Positions 1-10,100 of a DNA stretch of 64,000 nt are shown here, in pieces. This DNA is from Streptomyces sp. NBC_00341 (GTDB taxonomy: Bacteria; Actinomycetota; Actinomycetes; Streptomycetales; Streptomycetaceae). Numbering within the stretch: the stretch's first letter is position 1; the number at the start of each line of letters is the position of its first letter. The translations under genes and the position numbers were made by a program. Below the pieces are notes generated by a model, which saw only the letters and a program-made list of their open reading frames with translations, was not told where the DNA came from and did not search any database. The stretch covers positions 4,154,001 through 4,218,000 of the forward strand of contig NZ_CP108002.1 of assembly GCF_041435055.1 (NCBI RefSeq), given 5' to 3'.

Positions 1-1007
1 AGCCGGCTCCGGATCGGATCGAGCACCACGGCACCGGACTTGGCCAGTCCCCCGCCCAGCACGATCAGCCGGGGGTCGACGGCCAGCACCATCGCGCCGA
101 TACCGTCCGCGAGGGTGCGGGCGTACGCGTCGACCGCGACCCGCGCCGCCGGGTCCCCGTGCGCCGCGCGGGCGAAGGCGAGCGCTCCCGCCTCCTCCTC
201 GCTGTCGCGCGCGGAGCCGGAGGCCGCGAACAGCTTCGCCGGGGCGTCCTGCCAGCCCAGTTCGGGGTGGCGTCCGATCTCACCGGCCGCCCCGGTGCGG
301 CCGGTGAACGGGAGCCCGTCGACCAGCACGCCCACCCCGAGCCGGCTGCCCATCTGCACGTACAGGATGTCGGGGGTGCCCTGGGCCGCACCGATCCGGT
401 GCTCCGCGAGCGCGGCCAGGTTGGTGTCCTTGGCCGTCACCGCGGGGCAGCCGAGCCGGTCGCCCAGCTCGCGGGTGAGCTCGACGCCCGTCCAGCCGGG
501 GATGGCGACGCTCAGCCGCACCGTCCCCGCACTGTCGACGATGCCGGGCGTACCGGCGCCCACCGCCCACAACGGGGTCTCGGGCGTCGGGAGTTGACCG
601 CGCACCAGCGCCACCGCCGCGTCGATGCGCCGCTCCGGGGCGTCCTCTGCGAGCAGCGGCGCGTGCGCGGTCACGGCCGATTCGCCGGCCAGGTCCGTCA
701 CCCGCGCCCAGACGCCGTCCACGTCGAAGCGGAGTCCCGCCAGGCGGCCGGCGCTCCGGTCGAAGGCGTAGCGCTGGGCGGGCCGGCCGCCGGTACGGAC
801 CGTGTCCTGGCCGTCCGGCCTGAGCAGCCCGGCCTCCAGCAGGGCCGTGACGATGCCGCGCACGGTCGGCCGGGAGAGGCCGGTCACCCGGGAGAGCGCG
901 TTGATCGTCAACGGGACGCCGTCGTAAAGGAGATGCAGTACCCGGCTGGTGTTCAGATGCCGGAGAGAGCTCTGGTCGCCGCCGGGCGGGACCTCCGCGT
1001 CGCTCAT
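1..1007 (-). CDS. ROK-family transcriptional repressor (C-terminus cut by window edge)
   Basis: The reading frame starts at ATG 1007 and runs off the left edge of the window. The N-terminus (MSDAEVPPGGDQSSLRHLN...) holds a winged helix-turn-helix (LTINALSRVTGLSRPTVRGI, about residues 37-56). It is followed by a ROK sugar-kinase-like fold, with DTNLAALAEHRIGAAQG and the glycine-rich GAAGEIGRH region. Family knowledge: ROK repressors such as NagC and XylR bind DNA through the N-terminal wHTH and release it on binding a sugar. It is divergent from the ABC sugar operon at 1167, with a palindrome between the two, so it probably represses that operon and itself. The sugar cannot be named from sequence. 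Confidence 0.93.
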   Translation of the reverse strand, partial: MSDAEVPPGGDQSSLRHLNTSRVLHLLYDGVPLTINALSRVTGLSRPTVRGIVTALLEAGLLRPDGQDTVRTGGRPAQRYAFDRSAGRLAGLRFDVDGVWARVTDLAGESAVTAHAPLLAEDAPERRIDAAVALVRGQLPTPETPLWAVGAGTPGIVDSAGTVRLSVAIPGWTGVELTRELGDRLGCPAVTAKDTNLAALAEHRIGAAQGTPDILYVQMGSRLGVGVLVDGLPFTGRTGAAGEIGRHPELGWQDAPAKLFAASGSARDSEEEAGALAFARAAHGDPAARVAVDAYARTLADGIGAMVLAVDPRLIVLGGGLAKSGAVVLDPIRSR

Positions 1008-1067
1008 CGAATCCCCTCGACGGTCCCCGCACACCGGGACGGAACCAGTGTGACATGGGCCACTTTG

Positions 1068-1083
1068 ATAGAAAACTTTCTTA
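1068..1083. promoter_or_regulatory. Probable ROK operator between divergent regulator and ABC operon
   Basis: An inverted repeat ATAGAAA-AC-TTTCTTA (7-bp arms, one mismatch) sits in an AT-rich patch in the 159-bp gap between the ROK gene and the binding-protein gene. It is a GAAAnnTTTC-type palindrome like those described for Streptomyces ROK repressors. Assignment to this repressor is inferred from position. Confidence 0.6.
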
Positions 1084-1166
1084 CTAAACCTCGGATACAC
1101 AGCTAGTGTCCCGACTCGTCATCCTGCCACATGGCGCCTGCGCCTTTCCCGAAAGCGATCAACCCG

Positions 1167-2468
1167 ATGAAGCTCAGAACAACGCTGGCCGGGACCGTGT
1201 TCGTGGTGCTCTCCGCGGCTTCCTGCGCACCGGGCGCCGGCAGCGAGGCTCCGGCCGCGTCCACCGGCCCGGTCAAGACCGGTGTGCCCAAGGACAACGT
1301 GACCCTGAGGCTGGTCTCCACCCCGGAATCGGGTGCGGCCGTCAAGACCATCATCGAGGCGTTCGAGGCGATCCATCCCAATGTGCGGATCGATTACCAG
1401 GACACCAACTACGACGACTACAACAAGAGCCTCAACCTCTCGCTCTCCTCGCCCCAGTCGCCGGACATCGCGCTGCTGAACTCCGTGGGCACCACCGTCA
1501 AGGACAAACTCGTCCGCGACCTCTCGCCCTACGCGAAGGCGTATGGCTGGGACAAGACGTACGCGAGCACCCAGCTCAACCAGTGGCGGGTGGCCGCCGA
1601 CGGCTCCACGCTCGGCGAGGGCAAGCTCTACGCGGCGCCCGCCGGTTTCTCGCTCGTCGGCGTCTACTACAACAAGGCGAAGGCCGCGCGGCTCGGCATC
1701 TCGGAGCCGCCGGCCACGATGCCGCAGTTCGAGGCCGCGCTCGCCAAGGCCGAGAAGGCCGGCGAGACCCCGCTCCAGCTCGGCAACGCAGAGGGCCACG
1801 CCTCCTTCCCGATCCAGCTCGCCGGCCAGTCCGCCGACGGCGCGGAGGCCGCCGCGAAGTGGACCTTCGGGCAGAAGGGCGCCACCTTCGACACCGCGGG
1901 CAACCGCGCAGCCGTCACCAAGGTCGGCGAGTGGGCGAAGAAGGGCTACCTCCCAAAGAGCGCCAACGGCACCGACCTGCAGACCGCGACCGACAAGTTC
2001 ACCAAGGGCGAGGGCCTGTTCTTCGTCGACGGGAACTGGGACGCCGCGAAGATCGGCTCGAAGCTGGGCAAGGACGCCGGGTTCTTCACCTTCCCCGGTG
2101 AGCACGCCACCGCCATCGGCACGTCCGTCGCCTACGCCGTCTCCACCCGCTCCGAGCACCCCGACGCCGCCGCGGCCTTCCTGGACTTCCTGCACTCGCC
2201 CGAGGCGTCCGCCGCGCAGTTCAAGGCCGGTTTCATGCCCGCGGACATCAAGGCGGCCAAGCCCGGGAAGGGCACCGTGATGACGGACATCGTCGCCGCC
2301 TGGGCGAAGGTCAACGCCGAGAACGGCCTCGTGGGCTTCAACAACAACGCCACCGCCACCATGAACGACAAGCTCACCGCCGGTACCCAGGAGCTCCTCG
2401 CCGGCAAGACCGACACCCCCGGCTTCATCAAGGCCGTCCAGGACGAGTGGGCCGCCACCCATGGCTGA
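1167..2468 (+). CDS. ABC sugar transporter solute-binding lipoprotein
   Basis: Extracellular family 1 binding protein that would deliver a sugar to the two permeases downstream. The chosen start (ATG 1167) gives a compact lipoprotein signal peptide: MKLRTTLAG, a hydrophobic stretch, then the lipobox SAASC. An in-frame ATG at 1131 would add 12 residues ahead of the signal and is less likely. The mature part has the MalE-like pattern (SVAYAVSTRSEHPDAAAAFLDF, then GFMP near the C-terminus) and the usual length of about 430 residues. The stop overlaps the permease start by 8 bases, indicating translational coupling. No ATPase gene is present; Streptomyces sugar importers often share the MsiK ATPase encoded elsewhere. 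Confidence 0.93.
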   Translation: MKLRTTLAGTVFVVLSAASCAPGAGSEAPAASTGPVKTGVPKDNVTLRLVSTPESGAAVKTIIEAFEAIHPNVRIDYQDTNYDDYNKSLNLSLSSPQSPDIALLNSVGTTVKDKLVRDLSPYAKAYGWDKTYASTQLNQWRVAADGSTLGEGKLYAAPAGFSLVGVYYNKAKAARLGISEPPATMPQFEAALAKAEKAGETPLQLGNAEGHASFPIQLAGQSADGAEAAAKWTFGQKGATFDTAGNRAAVTKVGEWAKKGYLPKSANGTDLQTATDKFTKGEGLFFVDGNWDAAKIGSKLGKDAGFFTFPGEHATAIGTSVAYAVSTRSEHPDAAAAFLDFLHSPEASAAQFKAGFMPADIKAAKPGKGTVMTDIVAAWAKVNAENGLVGFNNNATATMNDKLTAGTQELLAGKTDTPGFIKAVQDEWAATHG

Positions 2469-3405
2469 TGTACTCGTCGGCGGCGGGCGGGTGGCCGAGG
2501 ACGCCACCCGCCCGGTGCGCGCGGCGAAGTCGTCGTCCAGCCGCACCGGGCGCGACCGGCTCGGTCCGCTCCTGTACGTCCTGCCGGCCTTCCTCTTCTA
2601 CGGCGCGTTCGTCATCGCACCCTGGGTGCACAGCGTGTGGCTCTCGTTCTGGAACTGGAACGGCGTCGGCGTCGCCACCTGGGCGGGGTTCGACAACTAC
2701 ACGGCGGTCTTCAGCGAGCCCGCCCTGCGCAGCGCCCTGCTCCACGCCTTCGTCTTCATCCTCTTCTACACCGTGATCCCGGTGGGCCTCGGGCTCGTGC
2801 TGGCCGCGCTGGTGGCCTCGGTGCCCTGGCGGGCGATGCCGCTGATCCGTACCGTCATCTTCCTCCCCCAGGTCCTCCCGCTCGTCGCCGTCGGCGTCGT
2901 CTGGAAGTGGATCTACAGCGAGGACGGCCCGCTCAACCAGCTCCTGCGCGCCGTCGGGCTCGGGGACTTCACCCGGGCCTGGCTCGGGGACTTCTCCTGG
3001 GCACTGCCGACCGTGGGCCTCATCGGCACCTGGGTCTCCACCGGCCTGTGCTTCCTGCTGCTGCTCTCCGGCATCGGCAAGATCGACCCGTCGCTCTACG
3101 AGGCGGCGTCCCTCGACGGCGCCGGCCGACTGCGCCAGTTCCGGCACATCACGGTGCCGGGCCTGCGCAAGGAGATCGGCGTCGCCTGCACCGTCACCGT
3201 CATCGCCGCCCTCGCGGGCTTCGACGTGGTGTACGTCATGACGGGCGGCGGGCCCGGCTACTCGACCATGGTCCCCGGTGTCCAGGTCTACCAACTCGTC
3301 TTCACCGCGGGCCGCGTGGGCACCGCCTGCGCGCTCGCCACCGTGCTGTCCGTACTCACCTGCGCGGTCATGTACGTCCTGAACAGGCTCACCCGGGAGC
3401 GATGA
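2461..3405 (+). CDS. ABC sugar transporter permease (MalF type)
   Basis: Inner-membrane permease of 314 residues, with a cytoplasmic N-terminal tail and about six membrane segments starting near residue 36 (PLLYVLPAFLFYGAFVIAPW). The EAA loop that docks the ATPase reads EAASLDGAGRLRQFRHI from about residue 214. The NWNG...FDNYTAVF segment after helix 1 is typical of CUT1 MalF-type subunits. It overlaps the binding-protein gene by 8 bases and is followed after one base by the second permease, so the three genes are one operon. Confidence 0.94.
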   Translation: MADVLVGGGRVAEDATRPVRAAKSSSSRTGRDRLGPLLYVLPAFLFYGAFVIAPWVHSVWLSFWNWNGVGVATWAGFDNYTAVFSEPALRSALLHAFVFILFYTVIPVGLGLVLAALVASVPWRAMPLIRTVIFLPQVLPLVAVGVVWKWIYSEDGPLNQLLRAVGLGDFTRAWLGDFSWALPTVGLIGTWVSTGLCFLLLLSGIGKIDPSLYEAASLDGAGRLRQFRHITVPGLRKEIGVACTVTVIAALAGFDVVYVMTGGGPGYSTMVPGVQVYQLVFTAGRVGTACALATVLSVLTCAVMYVLNRLTRER

Positions 3406-3406
3406 A

Positions 3407-4213
3407 ATGTCCAAGCACCTGCCCCGGCTCGTCCTGATCCTGGCCGCCGCGTCGGTTCTCTTCCCCTTCCTCGCGCTCCTCAGCGCCGCCCTCCAGCCCC
3501 AGACCGAGCTGTCACCGGGGCTGAAATGGCCGTCCGATCCCCAGTGGGGGAACTTCGCCACCGCCTGGACCACCGCGGGCTTCGGCTCGCTGCTGAGGTC
3601 GAGCGCGGTGATCGCGCTCGGTGTCGTACCGCTCGCCCTGGTCCTCGCGACGCTCGCCGGGTACGGCCTGTCGGCCATGCGGCTGCGCGTCAAGGGGCCC
3701 CTGTTCGCGGTCCTGATGCTGGGCATGGCGCTGCCGTACGAGGCGATCGTCATCCCGCTCTACTACGACCTGCGCTCGGTCGGCCTGCTGAACAGTTACT
3801 GGGCGGTGATCCTCCCGCTCATCGGTCTGTTCATGCCCTTCGGCGTCTACTGGATGCGCACCCACTTCGAGTCGCTGCCCAAGGAGCTCACCGAGGCGGC
3901 CTCCGTCGACGGCGCGGGCAGCTGGCGGACGCTGACCAGGGTGCTGCTGCCGACCGCAGGACCGGCGCTCACCACGCTGGGGCTGCTGTACTTCATGTGG
4001 TCCTGGAACCAGTTCCTGCTCGCGCTGGTCCTGATCCAGGATCCGGCGATGCGCACCGCGCCGTCCGGACTCGGCAAGTTCGTCCAGCAGTTCGGCCAGA
4101 ACATCCCGCTGCTCTCCGCCGGGACGATCATCGTGATCACGCCGATCGTGCTGCTCTACCTCTTCTTCCAGCGCCACTTCATCAAGGGCATCCTCCAGGG
4201 TGCCGTCAAGTAA
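3407..4213 (+). CDS. ABC sugar transporter permease (MalG type)
   Basis: Second permease of the CUT1 importer, 268 residues, with about six membrane segments. The EAA loop reads EAASVDGAGSWRTLTRVLLP. The C-terminus (FFQRHFIKGILQGAVK) is the standard ending of MalG-type subunits. ATG 3407 lies one base after the stop of the first permease, so the two should be translated together and form the heterodimeric channel. Confidence 0.94.
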   Translation: MSKHLPRLVLILAAASVLFPFLALLSAALQPQTELSPGLKWPSDPQWGNFATAWTTAGFGSLLRSSAVIALGVVPLALVLATLAGYGLSAMRLRVKGPLFAVLMLGMALPYEAIVIPLYYDLRSVGLLNSYWAVILPLIGLFMPFGVYWMRTHFESLPKELTEAASVDGAGSWRTLTRVLLPTAGPALTTLGLLYFMWSWNQFLLALVLIQDPAMRTAPSGLGKFVQQFGQNIPLLSAGTIIVITPIVLLYLFFQRHFIKGILQGAVK

Positions 4214-4226
4214 TGAGGACTTTTCC

Positions 4227-5492
4227 GTGACCGTCACTCTGGCGATCGTCGGCGCCGGGGCCCGGGGGGCCTCGTACGCGCGCATCGCAGTCTCCGAGGG
4301 CCTGGCGACCGTCACCGCCGTGGCAGACCCCGACCCCGCCCGACGCCTCGCCCTGGCAGAGGAGTTCGGCCTGCCCGAGGCCAACGTCTTCCAGGACTGG
4401 GCCGCGCTCGCCGCCCGCCCCAGGCTCGCGGACGCCGCCGTCGTCGCCACCCCCGACCGGCTGCACGCCGATCCGGCCGTGGCCCTGGCCGATCTCGGCT
4501 ACGCCCTGCTGCTCGAAAAGCCGATGGCACCGACGGAGGAGGACGCGCGCCGCATCGTCGAGGCGTCCGTCCGCAACGACATCCTGCTCGGCGTCTGCCA
4601 TGTGCTGCGCTACACCGCGTACTCGGTGAAGCTGAAGCAGCTGATCACCGACGGCCGGATCGGGGACATCGTCAGCGTCGAGCACCTGGAGCCGGTCGGC
4701 TGGTGGCACCAGGCGCACTCCTACGTACGCGGCCAGTGGGCGGTCGAGGCGCGGTCCTCCCCCATGCTGCTGGCCAAGTCGAGCCACGACATCGACTGGC
4801 TCGGCCACCTGGTGGGCCGCCCCGTCGAGCGGGTCTCCTCCTTCGGCGGGCTCCACCACTTCCGGCCCGAGAACAAGCCCGAGGGCGCGGGCGACCGCTG
4901 TGTCAGCTGCCCCGTGGAGCGGACCTGCGTGTACTCCGCGGTCCGCATCTACGAGCGGTTCCTCGGTGACCCGGTGTACGAGCAGTGGCCGCTCGGCGTG
5001 CTCACCGACGACGTCTCCCCGGCCGGCCTGCGCACCGCCCTCGCGGAAGGGCCCTACGGCGCCTGCGTCTACGCGGGCCACAACGACGTGGTCGACCACC
5101 AGGTGGTGAACCTGGAGTACGAGGGCGGCGCCACCGCCTCTTTCACCATGACCGCGTTCACCGCCCTCGACTTCCGCAAGACCCGGGTCTTCGGCACCCG
5201 CGGCTCGCTGGAGGGCGACGGGCGCCGGATCACGCTGCACGACTTCCTCACGGACACCCAGGAGACCTTCGACCTGGACCCGGACGGCGGGGCGTCGGCG
5301 GCCGACGGACACGGCGGCGCCGACACCGAACTGCTGAGGGCCTTCCTCGCGGCGGTCGCGGGCGGGGACCGTTCGCTGGTGGGCTCAGGACCGTACGAGA
5401 CGCTGGAGTCCCACCTGGTCGTCTGGGCCGCGGAGCGGGCCCGCCGGGACCGCACGGTCGTCACGATGGAACCGGCCGCGTCCGGGTCCTGA
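4227..5492 (+). CDS. Gfo/Idh/MocA-family NAD(P)-dependent oxidoreductase
   Basis: The N-terminal Rossmann fold carries GAGARGASYA, and EKPMAP is the usual catalytic-domain motif of Gfo/Idh/MocA enzymes, which oxidise or reduce sugars and cyclitols. GTG 4227 is chosen because GAGGA lies 7 bases upstream, after the permease stop. About residues 224-234 hold a cysteine group (CVSCPVERTC) seen in a subset of this family that may bind a metal. It is the last gene of the ROK-linked operon and probably acts on the imported sugar. The exact substrate is unknown. Confidence 0.9.
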   Translation: MTVTLAIVGAGARGASYARIAVSEGLATVTAVADPDPARRLALAEEFGLPEANVFQDWAALAARPRLADAAVVATPDRLHADPAVALADLGYALLLEKPMAPTEEDARRIVEASVRNDILLGVCHVLRYTAYSVKLKQLITDGRIGDIVSVEHLEPVGWWHQAHSYVRGQWAVEARSSPMLLAKSSHDIDWLGHLVGRPVERVSSFGGLHHFRPENKPEGAGDRCVSCPVERTCVYSAVRIYERFLGDPVYEQWPLGVLTDDVSPAGLRTALAEGPYGACVYAGHNDVVDHQVVNLEYEGGATASFTMTAFTALDFRKTRVFGTRGSLEGDGRRITLHDFLTDTQETFDLDPDGGASAADGHGGADTELLRAFLAAVAGGDRSLVGSGPYETLESHLVVWAAERARRDRTVVTMEPAASGS

Positions 5493-5558
5493 CCGGCGGC
5501 CGAGCCACTGGACCGGGCTTTCCGGCCGGGGCGGCCCGGACCGGACGACGTGCGCCGA

Positions 5559-5591
5559 GGGCGCGTGCGGGATGTTTCCCCGCACGCGCCC
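5559..5591. terminator. Bidirectional hairpin between convergent genes
   Basis: A perfect 13-bp stem (GGGCGCGTGCGGG and its complement) with the 7-nt loop ATGTTTC lies between the oxidoreductase stop (5492) and the protease stop (5607). It can serve both strands. Confidence 0.75.
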
Positions 5592-5606
5592 CCGGCCGTC
5601 AGGTCG

Positions 5607-6818
5607 TTACGGGACGAGCTTGAGCAGCTTGTTCGGGGAGCCGGATCCGACGCCTGTCAGGACGCCCGAGGTCGCGCCGTTCACGAGTGCAGAGGCCACG
5701 GCCGCCGGGGAGGCGCCGGGGTGGTTCGTCAGGTAGACCGCTGCCGCACCGGAGACGTGCGGCGCGGCGAAGGACGTGCCGTCACCGGTGTAGGTGGCGG
5801 TGTCCGAGCTGTTCCAGCCGGCCGTGATGCCGGAGCCCGGCGCGAAGATGTCGACCGTCGAGCCGTAGTTCGAGTAGCTCGCGCGGGCGTCGGTCCGGGT
5901 CGTCGCACCGACGGTGATCGCGGTGGCGACCCGGGCGGGGGAGTAATTGGCGGCCGGTGCACCGGAATTGCCCGCCGCGATGGAGTACGTGACCCCGGAC
6001 GCGATGGACTTGTGCACCGCGTCGTCCAGCGTGGTGCTGGCACCGCCGCCCAGCGACACGTTCGCGACGGACGAGGCGACGTGGTTGGCGGTGATCCAGT
6101 CGACCCCGGCGATGACCCCGGCGGTGGTACCGGAGCCGTCGTTGCCGAGGACGCGCACGGCGACGATCTTCGCCTTCTTCGCCACCCCGTAGGTGCTCCC
6201 CGCGACGGTCGTGGCCACATGGGTGCCGTGCCCGTAACCGTCCTGCGCGGTGGTGTCGTTGTCGACGAAGTCGTAGCCGTACGAGGCCCGGCCGCTGATC
6301 TCCTGGTGGGTGATGCGCACCCCGGTGTCCAGGACGTAGACGGTCGTGCCGCCGCCCGCCGAGTCCGGGTAGGTGTACGTGCCGCTCAGCGGCAGGTTCG
6401 GCTGGTCGATGCGGTCCAGGCCCCAGGGGGCGTTGCTCTGGGTGGCGGTGGCGTGGACCTTCTGGTCCTGCTCGACCGAGGCGACGGCCGGGTCGGCGGC
6501 CAGCCGCCTGGCCTCGGTGCCGCTGAGAGCCGCGGCGTAGCCGTTCAGCGCCGATGAGTAGGTGCGCTCGATCCGGCCGCCGTAGCCGGCTATGAGCTGT
6601 TTTCCGGCGGTCGCGGACGCCTTGAGCCCGGCCGACTGCTTCAGCGTGACGATGTAGCTTCCGGGGACCGCCTCCGCCGACCCGGCGTGCAGGACTCTGC
6701 CCTCCGGCGCGGCCGCCTGGGCGGGTAAGGCCGCACCGACCGCGGCTGCCAGTGCCACGGTCGTCGTCGTGGCGATCAACGCGGCGATCCGCCGCCGGGT
6801 GTTGCGCAGTGCTGCCAT
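5607..6818 (-). CDS. Secreted S8 subtilisin-like serine protease with I9 propeptide
   Basis: A 403-residue preproenzyme. ATG 6818 follows the ribosome-binding site GAGGAGG. A signal peptide (AALIATTTTVALAAAVG...AQA) is followed by an inhibitor I9 propeptide (GSYIVTLKQSAG to VASVEQDQKV). The peptidase domain shows the catalytic Asp in VYVLDTGVRI (about residue 162), His in GHGTHVATTVAG (about 195) and Ser in GDGTSFAAPHVSG (about 348). The oxyanion Asn is in SIAAGNSGAP. It resembles the proteinase K/aqualysin branch and ends soon after the peptidase domain, with no extra C-terminal module. It is probably a nutritional extracellular protease. A perfect palindrome lies about 150 bp upstream. Confidence 0.95.
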   Translation of the reverse strand: MAALRNTRRRIAALIATTTTVALAAAVGAALPAQAAAPEGRVLHAGSAEAVPGSYIVTLKQSAGLKASATAGKQLIAGYGGRIERTYSSALNGYAAALSGTEARRLAADPAVASVEQDQKVHATATQSNAPWGLDRIDQPNLPLSGTYTYPDSAGGGTTVYVLDTGVRITHQEISGRASYGYDFVDNDTTAQDGYGHGTHVATTVAGSTYGVAKKAKIVAVRVLGNDGSGTTAGVIAGVDWITANHVASSVANVSLGGGASTTLDDAVHKSIASGVTYSIAAGNSGAPAANYSPARVATAITVGATTRTDARASYSNYGSTVDIFAPGSGITAGWNSSDTATYTGDGTSFAAPHVSGAAAVYLTNHPGASPAAVASALVNGATSGVLTGVGSGSPNKLLKLVP

Positions 6819-6964
6819 CGTGAGGTCCTCCTCGAACGGTGGCGCGAGGGGGTCCACGCGCCACGGGATGCGGTGTACGGGGTTCGTACGCCGCAACCGA
6901 CGATGGCGGGGAGGATTCGGGCCGGGCAAGCGATCCCGGCATGCTGGCATGGCCTCGTCACATC

Positions 6965-6981
6965 GTTGACGTTGCGTCAAC
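6965..6981. promoter_or_regulatory. Palindrome upstream of the protease gene
   Basis: A perfect inverted repeat GTTGACG-TTG-CGTCAAC lies in the 335-bp gene-free stretch (6819-7153) between the protease and the FG-GAP gene, about 150 bp ahead of the protease start. TTGACG within it could also be a -35 element read on the minus strand. The rest of this gap shows nothing clear. Confidence 0.45.
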
Positions 6982-7153
6982 TCGCCGCAACACAAAGCAA
7001 TGCGGCCGTCTCGCGAAGTGCACGTTCGGCCGCCCTCCCGAGCCCACCGGGTCCCGGCCGCGCACACGCCCGCGGCCCCGGGTGCCGTCAGCTGCCGTGC
7101 AGCGGCTTCTGCAGGGCCCGGGTGACAGCCGCTCCCGTCTCACGGGTGGGGGG

Positions 7154-10100
7154 TCAGTAAAGACCCTGGTAGGCGCTCCAGCCGCTGGTGCCGATGGTCA
7201 CATGGGCGGCGAGGGTGCCGGCGGCGGTGGTGCTGTGGCGGTACAGCAGGCCCTTGCCGTCCCTGGCCAGGATGTCGGGGCGGCCGTCACCGTTGATGTC
7301 GCCCACGCCGACCAGCGTGGTGTAGGAGCCGCCCCAGCCGGAGGCGATCCGCACCCGCGCGGTGACGGCACCGGCGGCCTTGCCGTAATAGCGCCACAGG
7401 CCACCGGACTTGTCGAGGGCGATCAGATCGCCCCTGCCGTCGCCGTTGAGGTCACCGGCTCCGACGATCTTCGTGTACAGCTTCCAGTCCGTTCCGACCC
7501 GGACCTTGGCCGCCAGCCGGTGGGTGGCCGTACCCGCGTAGAAGTAGATGTCCCCGGTGCTCTTCTGGCGCGCGTACATGTCGGTGAACCCGTCGCCGTT
7601 CACGTCCCCCGGCGAGACGAGGACGTCGTACTGCGCCCAGCCCGAGCCGATGACCGTGTACTGGGACGACGCGGTCAGGATCTTGCCGCAGCCCGGCTGG
7701 TAGACGCGCAACTCGTTGCCCAGGCGCACCAGCACGTCGTCGCAGCCGTCGCCGTTGATGTCCCCGAACGGCACGAGCAGCGCGGTGACCGGGAACTTGG
7801 CGCCCGTGGCCGACTCCCTGGCCCGCAGGCCACCGGTGCCGGTGCCCCGGTACGAGTAGACGAGCCCGGCGGAGTTCAGGGCCAGCAGGTCACCGACGCC
7901 GTCGTCCCCGGACAGGTCCCGCCACACGTCCGCGCCGCCGACGAGCCGCACCGTGCCGGTGACGGTCAGCGCGGCGCCCGCGCCGTCCTGCGGGGTGAGG
8001 GCGAGCGACCAGTCGTAGCGCCCGTTCGGGAGGAAGGCGCCGCCGGTCCGGGACGGGTCGAGGCCGTGCCAGCCGACATGGAGCGCGCCGCGCGCCGCGC
8101 CGCCCTTGACCGTGTCCACGACCTTGCCCGTGATCTTGCTGCGCACGGTGAGCGTCCACGCGGCGGTGGGCTTCGACAGGGTCACGTCCGTGAGCGTGCC
8201 CGCAGTGGCGGCCGCGGCGGTCGCCGTCACGGACGGGGCGCTGCGGGCCCGGCTCAGCAGCCGCAGCGGCTGCGCGGACGCTCCCGAGGGCACCAGGTGC
8301 ACCCGCTCCTGGGCGTCCACGAACGCGGCGTTGCCACCGGCCTTGTCCACGGTCCAGCGGACATCGCGCTGCGAGACCCCGGTGTCGGGCATCGCCCCGA
8401 TGTCACGGCCCGCCGGAGCACCGCCGGTGAGCGTGGTCATCGTCAGCCGGCCCGCCGGCTTGTCGTGGGTGACCACGAAGCCGTCGCCGAGGGCCGCCTC
8501 GCCGGACGGCACCGGCAGCGACTTCTTCGCCGTACGGTCGTACACCCCGGCCTTGCCGCCGGGCCCGCAGTTCCAGTACAGCCAGCGGCCGACCGCCTGC
8601 AGTTCGGCGGGGACGCAGCCCGCGTCCGTGGCGAGGGCGGCCGTGGCCTTGCCCGTCCCCAGGTCGTATCCGGCCACGCTGCCCGGAGTCGTTCCCGCGG
8701 TCAGCAGCACGTCGTCCCAGAGGGCGGCCGCGCCCTTCGGGCGGGTCACGGGGTTGCCGTAGTCGTCCAGCCGGTACACGTAGTTCTGGGCGGCGGTCGC
8801 GTAGATCACGTACCTGCCGGAGACATCGGTGATCCGGCCGCCGGCGGGCACGGAGCGCTCGTAGAATTGGCCCGCCCCCCGGACCCGGAGCCGGTCGTAG
8901 CCGGACGCGCCCTCCCGCTCCAGCCAGGCGATCCGGCCGTCGGCGGTGCCCTGGATCGCGGAGCAACCGGCGTCCTGGACCGGGCAGCCGGCGATCAGTA
9001 CGTCATCGTTCGTGAACGCGGAACGGTCGCCGAACGCCGGGGTGCCGGTGGCGGAGACCGTCCGCAGGTAGTCGTCGCGCCGGCCGCTGCCGGCGTCGGT
9101 CACCACGAGCCTGCCCTGTTCCAGGGAGAGCCCCTGAACCGGGACGATCGGCTTGGGCAGCGGCTTGACCATGGTGGCGACGGGCCTGCCGTCCGCGCCG
9201 GGAGCCAGCCGCTGGATGCCCCAGTCGTCGGCGCCCGTACGGCCCACCACCACCGGACCGCCACCGGCCGCAGAGGAGACGCCGTGGTCCGACGAGGGGA
9301 ACACGGTGACGGTCGGGCCGCCGGTCAGCGGCTGGGCCAGGACGGCGAAGCCGCCGCTGGGGCGGTGGACCAGCCAGTCACCGACGACGGACAGGTCGTC
9401 GGCGGGGTTCACACCGCCGCCGTCCAGGGTCAGTTCGGTGGGGGTGGCCGACAGGTCGGAGCGGGACAGCACCAGCACCTTCGGGCTGCTGGGGAAGAAC
9501 AGGACGATGTGGTCCCTGTCCATTCTCGCCAGGTTCTTCGCCACCGGAACCGGACCGGTCCAGCTCCGCACCCGCCCGGTCTCCCGGTCGACGGCCACCA
9601 TCCGGTCCGTGCCGTCCCACTCGGCGAGGAAGAGCAGACCGTCGGCGTCCCCCGCGCGGGGCGTCGCCAGTCGCAGACCGTCGGGCAGGCCGGAGACCGT
9701 CACATCGCGCGTGGTGCCGTCCGGATTCGGGGTGAGCAGGTGGATGATCCGCGTGGACCGGCCGTCGTCCAGCGTGCCGGCCCGGAAACTGACGACCGTG
9801 GTGCCGAAGACGCCGAGCAGCTGTTGCCCTTCGGGCAGTTGGACCGTGTGCGTGGAGCCGTCGGTCGCGTCCCACAGGTCGATCCGGCTGCCCTTGACCT
9901 GGGCCAGGACATCGCTGCCCGTCCCCCGGTTGCTCGCGCCGTCAGGGGCGGCGGGCACCGGGGTGGAGCTGCCGTCCGCGTACCGGGTCCAGACCAGGCC
10001 GGTATGTCCCTCCAGACTGTGGAAGACCCCCTGGGCCCCCGCCCCGTCCGTCCCCGACTGCGTGTCGGCGTAGAACAGCGACGCGGACTCGTAAGCGGTA

